In this document: positions 17,247 to 25,612 of the stretch, piece by piece
Position numbering within the stretch: position 1 is the first letter of the stretch
Layout of the letters: each line of letters begins with the position of its first letter
From: Pseudomonas alkylphenolica
GTDB lineage: Bacteria > Pseudomonadota > Gammaproteobacteria > Pseudomonadales > Pseudomonadaceae
Direction: 5' to 3'
DNA length: 51,668 nt
Assembly: GCF_016009175.1 (NCBI RefSeq)
Contig: NZ_JADUCM010000035.1
Location: forward strand, 1 to 51,668
The notes under the pieces: generated by a model
Seen by the model: the letters and a program-made list of their open reading frames with translations, nothing else
The model's database searches: none
What the model was told of the DNA's origin: nothing
Program-made: the position numbers and the translations under genes

Positions 17247-18095
17247 TCAACTGGCAGCAGGCCGGGGGTGCATGACGGCGCGTTGGCGCTCTTGCTGGAG
17301 AAACTTCATGATGATCGGGGCGACGGCTTCGGCCCGGGTGATCAGGAACAAGTGGCCGTCGTCGATTATGTGTAGCTGGGCATTGGGAATCCGCCAGGCG
17401 AGCAGACGCATATTGATCAATGGAATCAAGGGGTCATCGTCGCCTGCCAGCACCAGGGTCGGCTGCTGGATCTTGTGCAGCCAGTGAATGCTGGTCCAGC
17501 CAAGCCCTGCGAACAGTTGCCAGTAGTAGCCGAGCTTGCCCGAGGAACGCACCTTGGCGGCGTGGTTCATGGCCAGGTCCGGGTCGCGGCGAAAGGCGCC
17601 CCCGTAGATCTGCGGTGCAATGCGGATCACATGGGAAGGCTGGATGTAGCGCCGCGGGCTGGCCATCAACCACAACACCTTGGGCTTGCCCGGCACCATC
17701 ACCGCACCGGCAGCGGTCGCCGCGAGCACGAGCTTTTTGCAGCGTTCCGGGTAGTCATGGGCGAACTGCTGGGCCAGCGCGCCACCCCACGACACGCCGA
17801 TGACATTGACCTGCCCGTAATCGAGGTAATCGAGCATGCGCGCAGTGAGCCTGGCCAGGCCCGGAAAGCGATAGGGGTGCCTGGGAGTTGATGAGCCGCC
17901 GACTCCGGGCACGTCGAAGGCAATGACCTCCAGGTCCGGGTCCAGTGCCTGGATAAAGGGGAATACCAGTTCCAGGTTGGCGCCGATGCCGTTGAAAATC
18001 AGCAAGGGCGTCAAGTGGGGCTTGCCGGGGCGAACCGCTGTGCGGATGGTCTGGCCATCCAGTTCAACGGTTCTGAAGATATACGGTTGCGGCAT
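17247..18095 (-). CDS. phaZ: Intracellular medium-chain PHA depolymerase PhaZ
   Basis: A 282-residue alpha/beta hydrolase that breaks down stored PHA to 3-hydroxy acids. The nucleophile motif GVSWGG puts the catalytic serine at residue 102. The oxyanion region (LLIFNGIGANLELVFPF) and a late DDGHLFLIT segment with the catalytic histidine are visible. ATG 18095 (MPQPYIFRTV) gives the family length. It lies between the two polymerase genes, 61 bases after phaC1, the standard class II arrangement that supports continuous PHA turnover. Confidence 0.96.
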   Translation of the reverse strand: MPQPYIFRTVELDGQTIRTAVRPGKPHLTPLLIFNGIGANLELVFPFIQALDPDLEVIAFDVPGVGGSSTPRHPYRFPGLARLTARMLDYLDYGQVNVIGVSWGGALAQQFAHDYPERCKKLVLAATAAGAVMVPGKPKVLWLMASPRRYIQPSHVIRIAPQIYGGAFRRDPDLAMNHAAKVRSSGKLGYYWQLFAGLGWTSIHWLHKIQQPTLVLAGDDDPLIPLINMRLLAWRIPNAQLHIIDDGHLFLITRAEAVAPIIMKFLQQERQRAVMHPRPAAS

Positions 18096-18156
18096 GCGCG
18101 AAGCCCTGTGCTGGATGAGGCGCCGTGACCTGCAGTGGCCACGGCGGACGCTGCAA

Positions 18157-19836
18157 TCAACGCTCGTGAACGTAGGTCCCCGGTGCCGCTTCAGCGGCGG
18201 CATAGGCCTTGTTGCCCAACCTTGTCGGTGCTTTTTTCAGTTCGCCCGAGCGTTGGCTGAGCCAGTTTTGCCAATGCAGCCACCAGGAGTCGGTGTGCTT
18301 GCTGGCGTTTTCCTGCCAATCACTGGCCTGCGCCGGCAGCTCGCTACTGGTCATGTAGCGCGCCTTGGGGTTGCCGGGCGGGTTGAGAATGCTCTGAATG
18401 TGGCCACTGTTGGACAGCACGAATTCGACATTGCCGCCAAACAGCTGGGCCGAGCGGTAGCAGGCCTGCCACGGTGTGATGTGGTCGGTGGTGCCGGCCA
18501 GGCTGTAAATGTCGGTCGTGACTTTTTTCAGGTCGATCGGTGTGCCGCACACTTCCAGTGCATCGGCACGGATCAGTGGATTACTTTTGAACATTTCGAT
18601 CAGGTCGCCGTGGAAGGCGGCCGGCAGGCGGGTGGTGTCGTTGTTCCAGAACAGGATGTCGAACACCGGCGGCTCGTTACCCAGCAGGTAGTTGTTGACC
18701 CAGTAGTTCCAGATCAGGTCGTTGGGGCGCATCCAGGCAAATACCTTGGCCATGTCGCGGCCTTCGAGCACGCCGGCCTGATAGGACTGGCGCTTGGCCG
18801 ACTCAAGGGTCTGCTCGTCGACAAACAGCGCGACCTGGGTGTCGAGGGTGGTGTCCAGCACGCTGACCAGCAGGGTCAGGGCGTTGACCTTGGTCTCGCC
18901 CAGGGCGGCGTAGTGTCCCAGCAGCGCGGTGCAGGTAATGCCGCCCGAGCAGGCACCGAGCATGTTCAGGTCTTTGCTGCCTGTGATCGCCAGGACGACG
19001 TCGACGGCTTCTTTGAGCGCATCGATATAGGTCGACAGGCCCCACTCGCGCTGGGCCTTGGTCGGGTTGCGCCAGCTGACGATGAAGGTCTGCACATTGG
19101 AGCGCAGGCAGAAGCGCGCCAGGCTCTTTTCCGGGCTGAGGTCGAAGACGTAGAACTTGTTGATTTGCGGTGGTACCACCAGCAACGGGCGGGCGTGTAC
19201 CTGTTCGGTGATCGGCTGGTACTGAATCAGCTCCAGGACATCGTTGCGAAACACCACGGCGCCTTCGCTGGTGCCCAGGTTCTTGCCGACCTCGAAGGCC
19301 GCCATGTTCACCTGGCTGGGCATGCCGCCGTTGTTGACCATGTCTTTGGCCAGGTTCGACAGGCCGTCGAGCAGGCTTTTACCGCCGGTTTCAAAGAAGC
19401 GTTTGACCGCCGCCGGGTTGGCTGCCGAGTTGGTCGGGGCCATGGCTTCGGTCATCAGGTTGATAACGAAGTGACCGCGGCTGGCGTCCTGTTCCGACAG
19501 GTTGCTGTTGTCGATCCAGTCGTGCAGTTCTTTGCGCCACGCCAGGTAGGTTTGCAGGTAGCGGCGATAGAGCGGGTTCTGGCTCCAGGCCGGATCGTTG
19601 AAACGGCGGTCGTCGCTCTCCGGTTGCAGAGCCGATTTGCCGAAGATCACATTCTTCAGTTCCAGGCCGAAATGAGCGACATGCTTGGCGCTGTGCAGCG
19701 GTTGACGAATGGCCTGGCCCAGCACCATTCGAGCAGAAGTCAGCAAATCCTTGCGGCGCACGCCGATTACCGGGTTCAGGCCCAGTGTGTTTTCCGAGGC
19801 TTGGCGCTGCAGGTCATCGTTGTTCTTGTTACTCAT
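18157..19836 (-). CDS. phaC1: Class II poly(3-hydroxyalkanoate) polymerase PhaC1
   Basis: A 559-residue polymerase, the main enzyme of medium-chain PHA synthesis. The catalytic cysteine is residue 296 in the box GACSGG. The family segments FVVSWRNPT-like (here FIVSWRNPTKAQREWG), DLIWNYWVNNYLLG and SGHIQSILNPPGNPK are present. It is the first gene of the phaC1ZC2D run, and the 349-base region upstream should hold its promoter. Confidence 0.97.
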   Translation of the reverse strand: MSNKNNDDLQRQASENTLGLNPVIGVRRKDLLTSARMVLGQAIRQPLHSAKHVAHFGLELKNVIFGKSALQPESDDRRFNDPAWSQNPLYRRYLQTYLAWRKELHDWIDNSNLSEQDASRGHFVINLMTEAMAPTNSAANPAAVKRFFETGGKSLLDGLSNLAKDMVNNGGMPSQVNMAAFEVGKNLGTSEGAVVFRNDVLELIQYQPITEQVHARPLLVVPPQINKFYVFDLSPEKSLARFCLRSNVQTFIVSWRNPTKAQREWGLSTYIDALKEAVDVVLAITGSKDLNMLGACSGGITCTALLGHYAALGETKVNALTLLVSVLDTTLDTQVALFVDEQTLESAKRQSYQAGVLEGRDMAKVFAWMRPNDLIWNYWVNNYLLGNEPPVFDILFWNNDTTRLPAAFHGDLIEMFKSNPLIRADALEVCGTPIDLKKVTTDIYSLAGTTDHITPWQACYRSAQLFGGNVEFVLSNSGHIQSILNPPGNPKARYMTSSELPAQASDWQENASKHTDSWWLHWQNWLSQRSGELKKAPTRLGNKAYAAAEAAPGTYVHER

Positions 19837-20185
19837 CTACGACGCTCCGTTGTCCTGAGACGAGTACCGGCCTGTTGTGCACTTACACAGACGAGTGCCC
19901 GGTACTGCTGCTCGGGTGACCAGTGATAACGAACTGCGGTCCTGCGGCCGGATGCAAACGACGATGAGCCATGCGGGTTTTTCTGCGTGTGAAGACAGCC
20001 TGCTTTCGCTCGCGACCTCTACATCCCGGCCTGACCCTGCGCAAAAAAATCAATGCAGGGAACTTGCCAGATCCATTGGTTACCCGACTTTCGAGTGTTT
20101 CGCAATACGGCCACTCATTGGCCGTTGTGCAGGCATTCAAGCAAATAGAATTAGAAAATGCGCTCTAAATCCTGGGAGGCTTGAA
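19837..20185. promoter_or_regulatory. phaC1 upstream region, non-coding
   Basis: A 349-base gap that should hold the phaC1 promoter and a PhaD site. A perfect 8-base inverted repeat, AGTACCGG at 19863-19870 and CCGGTACT at 19899-19906, lies 27-70 bases before the phaC1 start. A GGGTGA half-site at 19914-19919 matches one arm of the palindrome found upstream of phaI. I found no sigma-54 -24/-12 pair with correct spacing. The short open frames here lack ribosome binding sites and recognisable products. Confidence 0.45.
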
Positions 20186-20563
20186 CTAGAGCATCAGCTT
20201 GACGATCGACTCGGAAGGGTCGCGAGATTTTCCGGCTTTTGCCAGGTCATCAAGGTACTCGGCCCAGAGCTGTTCCTGACGCAGGCACAGTTGTTCCAGG
20301 TACTCCCAGGTGAACAGGCCGCTGTCGTGGCCGTCGTCGAAGGTCAGTTTCAGTGCGTACTGGCCTGCCGGTTCGATCTGCTTGAGACCGACGCCCAGTT
20401 TGCCGAATTGCAGGATGGGATTGCCGTGGCCTTGAACCTCGGCGGAGGGGGAATGCACGCGCAGGAATTCGGCGGGCAGGTGGTACACCTCTTCGGGCCC
20501 GTAAGTCAGGCTCAGGGTCTTGGAGGCTTTGTGCAGGTTGATGCCGGTGGGGAGTCTGGCCAT
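20186..20563 (-). CDS. DUF971 / GBBH-like N-terminal domain protein
   Basis: A 125-residue single-domain protein of the DUF971 family, related to the N-terminal zinc-binding domain of gamma-butyrobetaine hydroxylase. The family features are HKASKTLSLTYGPEEVYHLPAEFLRVHSPSAEVQG in the first third and the LTFDDGHDSGLFTWEYLEQL motif later. It is found alone in many proteobacteria, often beside hslVU, and its role is unknown; iron-sulfur cluster handling has been proposed for some relatives. It follows hslU by 44 bases. A GC hairpin stands just before its start. Confidence 0.85.
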   Translation of the reverse strand: MARLPTGINLHKASKTLSLTYGPEEVYHLPAEFLRVHSPSAEVQGHGNPILQFGKLGVGLKQIEPAGQYALKLTFDDGHDSGLFTWEYLEQLCLRQEQLWAEYLDDLAKAGKSRDPSESIVKLML

Positions 20564-20569
20564 GTGGTT

Positions 20570-20589
20570 CAGGGCCGCAAGCGGCCCTG
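20570..20589 (-). other. GC hairpin between hslU and the DUF971 gene
   Basis: A perfect 9-base-pair stem, CAGGGCCGC and GCGGCCCTG, with a 2-base AA centre, lies 7 bases upstream of the DUF971 start. No T-run follows. It occupies the position where a ribosome binding site should be, and I see no clear Shine-Dalgarno sequence for that gene. It could limit readthrough or translation, or be a remnant of a repeat. Confidence 0.5.
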
Positions 20590-20607
20590 CCTGTAAGAGA
20601 GTGAGGC

Positions 20608-21945
20608 TTACAGAATATAACGAGAAAGGTCTTCGTTCTGCGCCAATTCGCCGAGGTGGCTGTTGACGTACTCGGCGTCGATGCGGATCGGCGCCTCATC
20701 GTGGGCGCTGGCCAGGTCACCGGCGCTGAACGACACTTCTTCGAGCAGACGCTCAAGCAGTGTGTGCAGGCGGCGGGCACCGATGTTCTCGGTCTTTTCG
20801 TTGACCTGCCAGGCGATCTCGGCCAGGCGCTTGATGCCCTCGGCGGCGAATTCGATGTTCAGGCCTTCGGTCTTGAGCAGTTCGCGGTACTGTTCCGTGA
20901 GCGAGGCATGCGGTTCGCTGAGGATGCGCTCGAAGTCTTCCGGGCTCAGCGCCTTGAGCTCAACGCGAATCGGCAGACGGCCTTGCAGCTCGGGCACCAG
21001 GTCGCTTGGCTTGCTCAGGTGGAAGGCACCGGAGGCGATGAACAGGATGTGGTCGGTCTTGACCATGCCCAGCTTGGTGTTCACCGTGCAGCCTTCGATC
21101 AGTGGCAGCAGGTCGCGCTGTACACCTTCACGGGACACATCGGCGCCGCCGACGTTGCCGCGCTTGGCAACCTTGTCGATTTCGTCAATGAACACGATGC
21201 CATGCTGCTCGACGGCTTCCAGAGCCTTGGCCTTGAGCTCGTCTTCGTTGACCAGGCGGCTGGCTTCTTCGTCGCGTACCAGCTTGAGCGCTTCCTTGAC
21301 CTTGAGCTTGCGGCTCTTGCGCTTGCCCTTGCCCATGTTGGCGAACAGGTTCTGCAGCTGGTTGGTCATCTCTTCCATGCCCGGTGGCGCGGAAATGTCG
21401 ACGCCCATGGCTTCGGCCACTTCGATCTCGATTTCCTTGTCATCCAGCTGGCCTTCGCGCAGACGCTTGCGGAACAGCTGGCGGGTGTTGGAGTCGGTGC
21501 TGGTGGTCTGGTCTTCGTTGAAGCCGGTGCGTGCCGGTGGCAGCAGGGCATCAAGGATGCGCTCTTCGGCGGCGTCTTCGGCACGGTGGCCGACGCGGAC
21601 GATTTCCTGCTCGCGGAGCATCTTGATCGCGGCATCGGCCAGGTCACGAATGATCGACTCGACGTCACGACCAACGTAGCCGACTTCGGTGAACTTGGTC
21701 GCTTCGACCTTGATGAACGGGGCATTGGCCAGTTTGGCCAGGCGCCGGGCGATTTCGGTCTTGCCGACGCCGGTCGGGCCGATCATCAGAATGTTCTTGG
21801 GGGTCACTTCAACGCGCAGCTCGGCAGGCAGCTGCATGCGCCGCCAGCGGTTGCGCAGGGCGATGGCGACAGCGCGCTTGGCGTCGTCCTGGCCGATGAT
21901 GTGGCGGTTGAGTTCGTGGACGATCTCGCGGGGGGTCATGGACAT
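20608..21945 (-). CDS. hslU: ATP-dependent protease ATPase subunit HslU
   Basis: A 445-residue AAA+ unfoldase that feeds substrates to HslV. The N-terminus MTPREIVHELNRHIIGQDDAKRA, Walker A GPTGVGKT (about 57-64), Walker B IVFIDEIDK and the C-terminal tail LGELAQNEDLSRYIL, which docks into HslV, are all visible. The start is ATG 21945 or ATG 21939; neither has a strong ribosome binding site. It follows hslV after 77 bases that contain a hairpin with a T-run. Confidence 0.97.
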   Translation of the reverse strand: MSMTPREIVHELNRHIIGQDDAKRAVAIALRNRWRRMQLPAELRVEVTPKNILMIGPTGVGKTEIARRLAKLANAPFIKVEATKFTEVGYVGRDVESIIRDLADAAIKMLREQEIVRVGHRAEDAAEERILDALLPPARTGFNEDQTTSTDSNTRQLFRKRLREGQLDDKEIEIEVAEAMGVDISAPPGMEEMTNQLQNLFANMGKGKRKSRKLKVKEALKLVRDEEASRLVNEDELKAKALEAVEQHGIVFIDEIDKVAKRGNVGGADVSREGVQRDLLPLIEGCTVNTKLGMVKTDHILFIASGAFHLSKPSDLVPELQGRLPIRVELKALSPEDFERILSEPHASLTEQYRELLKTEGLNIEFAAEGIKRLAEIAWQVNEKTENIGARRLHTLLERLLEEVSFSAGDLASAHDEAPIRIDAEYVNSHLGELAQNEDLSRYIL

Positions 21946-21982
21946 GGTAATGATGGTCCTTGGGCTCGATAAGTCAGCGTGG

Positions 21983-22007
21983 AAAAGCCCGGCCGTCGGG
22001 GCCGGGC
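21983..22007 (-). terminator. Intercistronic hairpin with T-run between hslV and hslU
   Basis: An 8-base-pair GC stem, GCCCGGCC and GGCCGGGC (21987-21994 with 22000-22007), with a 5-base loop is followed on the minus strand by TTTT. It looks like a partial intrinsic terminator between two genes whose products act together. It could lower hslU transcription relative to hslV. Confidence 0.5.
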
Positions 22008-22022
22008 GCCAGAACAGCTGAA

Positions 22023-22553
22023 TTACTCGGCCAGGTCCTGCTCCTCGATGGTCAGGTTGTGGTTGGTGAACACACAGATGTCACCGGCGATATTCAGGGC
22101 GGTCTCGGCGATTTCACGTGCCGAGAGGTCGGTCTTTTGCAGCAGGGCGCGGGCTGCGGCCTGGGCGTAGGCGCCACCGGAGCCCATGGCGATCAGGCCG
22201 TCCTCGGGTTCGACGACGTCACCGTTGCCGGTGATGATCAGCGAGGCGTCTTTGTTGGCAACGGCCAGCATGGCCTCCAGACGGCTCAGGGAGCGGTCGG
22301 TACGCCATTCCTTGGCCAGCTCGACGGCGGCGCGGATCAAATGGCCCTGGTGCTTTTCCAGCTGGCCTTCAAAGCGTTCGAACAGGGTGAATGCGTCGGC
22401 GGTGGCGCCAGCGAAGCCGGCGATGACCTGGCCGTGGTACAGGCGGCGGACTTTCTTGGCGTTGCCTTTCATCACGGTATTACCGAGAGAAACCTGGCCG
22501 TCGCCGCCCATGACGACTTTGCCGTGGCGACGAACTGAAACGATGGTGGTCAA
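22023..22553 (-). CDS. hslV: ATP-dependent protease peptidase subunit HslV
   Basis: A 176-residue N-terminal-threonine peptidase related to the proteasome beta subunit. The start codon is TTG at 22553, supported by GGAG 8 bases upstream and by the need to expose threonine after removal of methionine (the protein begins M-TTIVSVRR). The motifs GGDGQVSLGN, IAGFAGATADAFTLFERFE and IAMGSGGAYAQAAARALL are conserved. Longer in-frame starts would hide the catalytic threonine and are rejected. It acts with HslU to degrade misfolded and regulatory proteins. Confidence 0.96.
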   Translation of the reverse strand: MTTIVSVRRHGKVVMGGDGQVSLGNTVMKGNAKKVRRLYHGQVIAGFAGATADAFTLFERFEGQLEKHQGHLIRAAVELAKEWRTDRSLSRLEAMLAVANKDASLIITGNGDVVEPEDGLIAMGSGGAYAQAAARALLQKTDLSAREIAETALNIAGDICVFTNHNLTIEEQDLAE

Positions 22554-22755
22554 GGGAGAGTCTCCACGCAGCGGGGCGAAAATGCCTGATGCAGACTCAT
22601 ATGGGGGTGCAGGGAAGGATTTCAACCTGCAAGGACGAGCGGTCAGCCTTCTGGGCTTCATCGCCGCAAAGACCGGCCCCACAAGGGCCGGTGTATGCAG
22701 ACCCTGTGGGAGCCGGCCTAGCGGGCGATCGGGCCGTAATGCGGCCCCGACAACA
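22554..22755. repeat. Hairpin-rich, REP-like spacer between pyrC' and hslV
   Basis: About 200 bases without a gene. A perfect hairpin ACCGGCCC/GGGCCGGT (22672-22679 with 22685-22692, 5-base loop) and a second, GGGCCG/CGGCCC (22731-22736 with 22742-22747), flank CCTGTGGGAGCCGGCCTAGC. The last sequence resembles the conserved head of Pseudomonas REP elements. The spacer probably separates the pyr operon from the hslVU transcript, and it should also hold the hslV promoter. Confidence 0.55.
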
Positions 22756-24027
22756 TCACGCTTCGTGGCTGATATGCCCATCGACCAAGGTATAACGCAC
22801 CGCGCCCGGCAGGCAGTGGCCGATAAACGGGCAGTTGTCGCCCTTGGAGCGCCACTGCTCACCGGCAACGGTCGAGGCCTTGGCGTCGAACAGTACCAGG
22901 TCGGCGGCGCCGCCAACTTTCAGATGGCCAGCCGGCAGGCGCAGGGCATCGGCCGGGCCGGCTGACAAACGTTGCAACAAAGTTGGCAGGTCGAGCAGGC
23001 CGTCCTCCACCAGGGTCATGGCCAGCGGCAGCAGCAGTTCGACACTGCTGATACCCGGCTCGGTGGCGCCGAACGGCGCCAGCTTGGCATCGCGCTCGTG
23101 CGGTTGGTGATGGCTGGATATCGCCTGGATCACACCGGACTTCACTGCCTCACGCAGCCCGTCACGGTCGGCGCGGGTGCGCAGCGGAGGTTGCACGTGA
23201 TAGAGGCTGGAGAAGTCGCGCAGCGCCTCGTCGGTGAGGATCAGCTGGTACAGGGCAACGTCGGCGGTAACCGGCAGCCCGAGTTCCTGGGCCTGGGCGA
23301 TCAGGCGTGCACCGCGGGCGCTGGTCAGCTGGCTGAAGTGCGCGCGCACGCCGGTCTGTTCGACCAGCAGCAGGTTGCGCGCCAGGGCCACGGTTTCAGC
23401 GGTTTCCGGGATGCCCGGCAGGCCGAGGAAGCTGGCCATCGCGCCTTCGTGGGCGAGGCCGCCCTGCGCCAGGTCGCGATCCTGCGAGTGGAACACCACG
23501 GTCAGGTCGAAGGTGGCTGCGTACTCCAGGGCACGGGCCAGGGTGCGGTTGTTGGCGAAGGCGTTCAAGCCGTTGCCGAAGGCCACGCAACCGGCATCAC
23601 GCAGGGCAATCAGCTCGGCCAGCTGTTCGCCTTCCAGGCCCTTGCTCAGGGCACCGATCGGGAACACTTTGCTGTGCCCGGCTTCGCGGGCGCGGTCGAG
23701 GATCAGCTCGGCCACGGCGGAGGTGTCGAGCACCGGCTTGGTCTGCGGTGGGCAGCACAGGCTGGTGACGCCGCCGGCCGCTGCCGCGCGGGTTTCGCTG
23801 GCGATGCTGCCCTTGCGGCTGTAGCCGGGTTCGCGCAGCGCTACGTTGAGGTCGACCAGGCCGGGTGCGGCGACCAGGCCGTGAGCGTCGATGCTGCGTG
23901 CCGGGGAGAAACCGGCAGGTGCCGCGCCCATGGCGACGATCTTGCCGGCATCGATATGCAGGTCGGTGATCTGGTCCAGGCCGCTGGTGGGATCAATGAC
24001 CCGGGCGCCAAGAATACTGAGGGTCAC
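22756..24027 (-). CDS. Dihydroorotase-like protein PyrC' (catalytically inactive)
   Basis: A 423-residue member of the dihydroorotase family. The zinc-binding HxH pair after strand 1 is missing: the segment reads VDLNVALREPG, with Asn61 and Ala63 where histidines should be. In P. putida and P. aeruginosa such a pseudo-dihydroorotase is an obligate structural partner of aspartate transcarbamoylase, and active dihydroorotases are encoded elsewhere. It overlaps pyrB by 4 bases, which fits one-to-one production of the complex. Confidence 0.93.
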   Translation of the reverse strand: MTLSILGARVIDPTSGLDQITDLHIDAGKIVAMGAAPAGFSPARSIDAHGLVAAPGLVDLNVALREPGYSRKGSIASETRAAAAGGVTSLCCPPQTKPVLDTSAVAELILDRAREAGHSKVFPIGALSKGLEGEQLAELIALRDAGCVAFGNGLNAFANNRTLARALEYAATFDLTVVFHSQDRDLAQGGLAHEGAMASFLGLPGIPETAETVALARNLLLVEQTGVRAHFSQLTSARGARLIAQAQELGLPVTADVALYQLILTDEALRDFSSLYHVQPPLRTRADRDGLREAVKSGVIQAISSHHQPHERDAKLAPFGATEPGISSVELLLPLAMTLVEDGLLDLPTLLQRLSAGPADALRLPAGHLKVGGAADLVLFDAKASTVAGEQWRSKGDNCPFIGHCLPGAVRYTLVDGHISHEA

Positions 24028-25028
24028 TGGGCGTTCTCCTGCTCGAATTGACGTTGGGCGTTCTGCCCGCTCATGGCCATGGACAGTACGGCCATGCGCA
24101 CCGCGATACCGTAGGTGACCTGGTTGAGGATCACTGAGTGGGCGCCATCGGCCACGGCGGACTCGATTTCCACGCCGCGGTTGATCGGCCCCGGGTGCAT
24201 GACGATGGCATCGGGCTTGGCCCCGGCCAGGCGTGCGGTGGTCAGGCCGAACAGGCGGTAGAACTCGCCTTCGCTGGGCAGCAGACCGCCGGCCATGCGC
24301 TCACGCTGCAGGCGCAGCATGATGACTACGTCGACATCCTTCAGGCCCTGTTCGAGGTCGGTGTAGACCTTCACGCCATATTGTTCGATGCCGATCGGCA
24401 GCAGGGTTTTCGGGCCGATCACGCGGATGTCCTGGCAGCCCAGGGTTTTCAGCGCGAGCATGTTCGAACGGGCCACCCGCGAATGCAGGATATCGCCGAC
24501 GATGGCCACCGAGAGGTTCTCGAAGCTGCCTTTGTGCCGACGAATGGTGAGCATGTCGAGCATGCCCTGGGTCGGGTGGGCGTGACGGCCGTCGCCGCCG
24601 TTGATGATCGCCACTTCCGGGCACACGTGCTCGGCGATGAAGTGCGCGGCACCCGAGTCGGCGTGGCGCACGACGAACATGTCGGCAGCCATCGCTTCAA
24701 GGTTGCGCAGGGTGTCGAACAGGGTTTCACCCTTGCTGGTCGAGGAAGTCGACACGTTCAGGGTGATCACGTCCGCCGACAGCCGCTGGGCGGCCAGTTC
24801 GAAGGTGGTGCGGGTACGCGTGGAGTTCTCGAAGAACACGTTGCACACGGTCTTGCCGCGCAGCAACGGGACTTTTTTAACGGCCCGGGCACCGACTTCA
24901 AGGAAAGAGTCGGCGGTGTCGAGGATTTCGGTCAGCAGTTCGCGGGGCAAACCGTCGAGCGAAAGAAAGTGGCGCAGCTGGCCCTGATCATTGAGCTGCA
25001 GCGGGCGCTTGGCGTCGATTGGCGTCAT
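24024..25028 (-). CDS. pyrB: Aspartate carbamoyltransferase catalytic subunit
   Basis: A 334-residue enzyme that joins carbamoyl phosphate and aspartate, the first committed step of pyrimidine synthesis. The carbamoyl-phosphate loop FFENSTRTRTTFE, the HPTQGMLDMLT segment and the MHPGPINRGVEI motif are present. The protein is longer at its N-terminus than E. coli PyrB; in pseudomonads this extension takes part in nucleotide regulation. It lies 12 bases after pyrR and overlaps pyrC'. Confidence 0.97.
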   Translation of the reverse strand: MTPIDAKRPLQLNDQGQLRHFLSLDGLPRELLTEILDTADSFLEVGARAVKKVPLLRGKTVCNVFFENSTRTRTTFELAAQRLSADVITLNVSTSSTSKGETLFDTLRNLEAMAADMFVVRHADSGAAHFIAEHVCPEVAIINGGDGRHAHPTQGMLDMLTIRRHKGSFENLSVAIVGDILHSRVARSNMLALKTLGCQDIRVIGPKTLLPIGIEQYGVKVYTDLEQGLKDVDVVIMLRLQRERMAGGLLPSEGEFYRLFGLTTARLAGAKPDAIVMHPGPINRGVEIESAVADGAHSVILNQVTYGIAVRMAVLSMAMSGQNAQRQFEQENAQ

Positions 25029-25040
25029 CGCGATGGACTC

Positions 25041-25559
25041 TTAAAGGGCGGAAGCGGAAGCGAGGTCCTGGCGCTCGAGAGCGAGCGGCGCGGGTCCGGT
25101 CAATTTTACCCGTTCATGGGCGGCCAGCGACAGCGTCGCACCGACCACATTCGGCCGGATCGGCAACTCGCCGGCATCCAGGTCGAGCAGGCAGACCAGG
25201 GTTACGCTGGCCGGACGGCCATAATCGAACAGTTCGTTGAGGGCGGCGCGGATGGTACGGCCGCTCATCAGCACGTCGTCCACCAGGATCAGGTGCTGGC
25301 CTTCAATCTCGAATGGCAGGTCGGAAGGGCGCACTTGCGGGTGCAGGCCGTTCTGGCTGAAGTCGTCGCGATAGAACGAGACGTCGAGGGTGCCTAGCGC
25401 ACTGTCGCTGCCCAGTTCTTCGAGCAGGGCCTGGGCCACCCAGATACCCCCGGTGCGGATGCCGATGAAACGGGGTTCGGTGATGTTGCGTCGGGCCAGA
25501 TGGGCACGAAGGTCGACAGCCATCTGCCGGATCAGTTCGGCGGGATTGGGTAGGCTCAT
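25041..25559 (-). CDS. pyrR: Pyrimidine regulator / uracil phosphoribosyltransferase PyrR
   Basis: A 172-residue phosphoribosyltransferase-fold protein. The PRPP-binding motif LVDDVLMSGRTIRAAL is clear. In Gram-positive bacteria PyrR binds pyr leader RNA; in pseudomonads its regulatory role is less settled. There are only 53 bases between ruvX and pyrR and 12 between pyrR and pyrB, so there is no room for a classical PyrR attenuator just before pyrB. It is part of the algH-ruvX-pyrR-pyrB-pyrC' run. Confidence 0.94.
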   Translation of the reverse strand: MSLPNPAELIRQMAVDLRAHLARRNITEPRFIGIRTGGIWVAQALLEELGSDSALGTLDVSFYRDDFSQNGLHPQVRPSDLPFEIEGQHLILVDDVLMSGRTIRAALNELFDYGRPASVTLVCLLDLDAGELPIRPNVVGATLSLAAHERVKLTGPAPLALERQDLASASAL

Positions 25560-25612
25560 GCTTGCTCCTCAATAGACCGGGGGCGTAGCGCTGCCCGGCT
25601 TGAATCCGATGG

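Noticed and set aside
17923..19926. A 667-codon open frame antisense to phaC1
   Set aside because: phaC1 has all family motifs and the catalytic cysteine on the other strand; the antisense frame has no recognisable feature.
19945..19975. A possible sigma-54 promoter upstream of phaC1 (TGGCTC ... TTTGC on the minus strand)
   Set aside because: The GG and GC elements are 13 bases apart rather than the required 10.
19883..20140. An 85-codon open frame in the phaC1 upstream region
   Set aside because: No ribosome binding site, Arg/Pro-rich composition, and no similarity I recognise. It lies across the likely promoter.
22972..24051. A long open frame antisense to pyrC'
   Set aside because: It is a GC-driven shadow. 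The pyrC' reading frame is coupled to pyrB and clearly real.
25560..25612. A PyrR-type RNA attenuator before pyrR
   Set aside because: The gap is only 53 bases and shows no anti-terminator/terminator pair.
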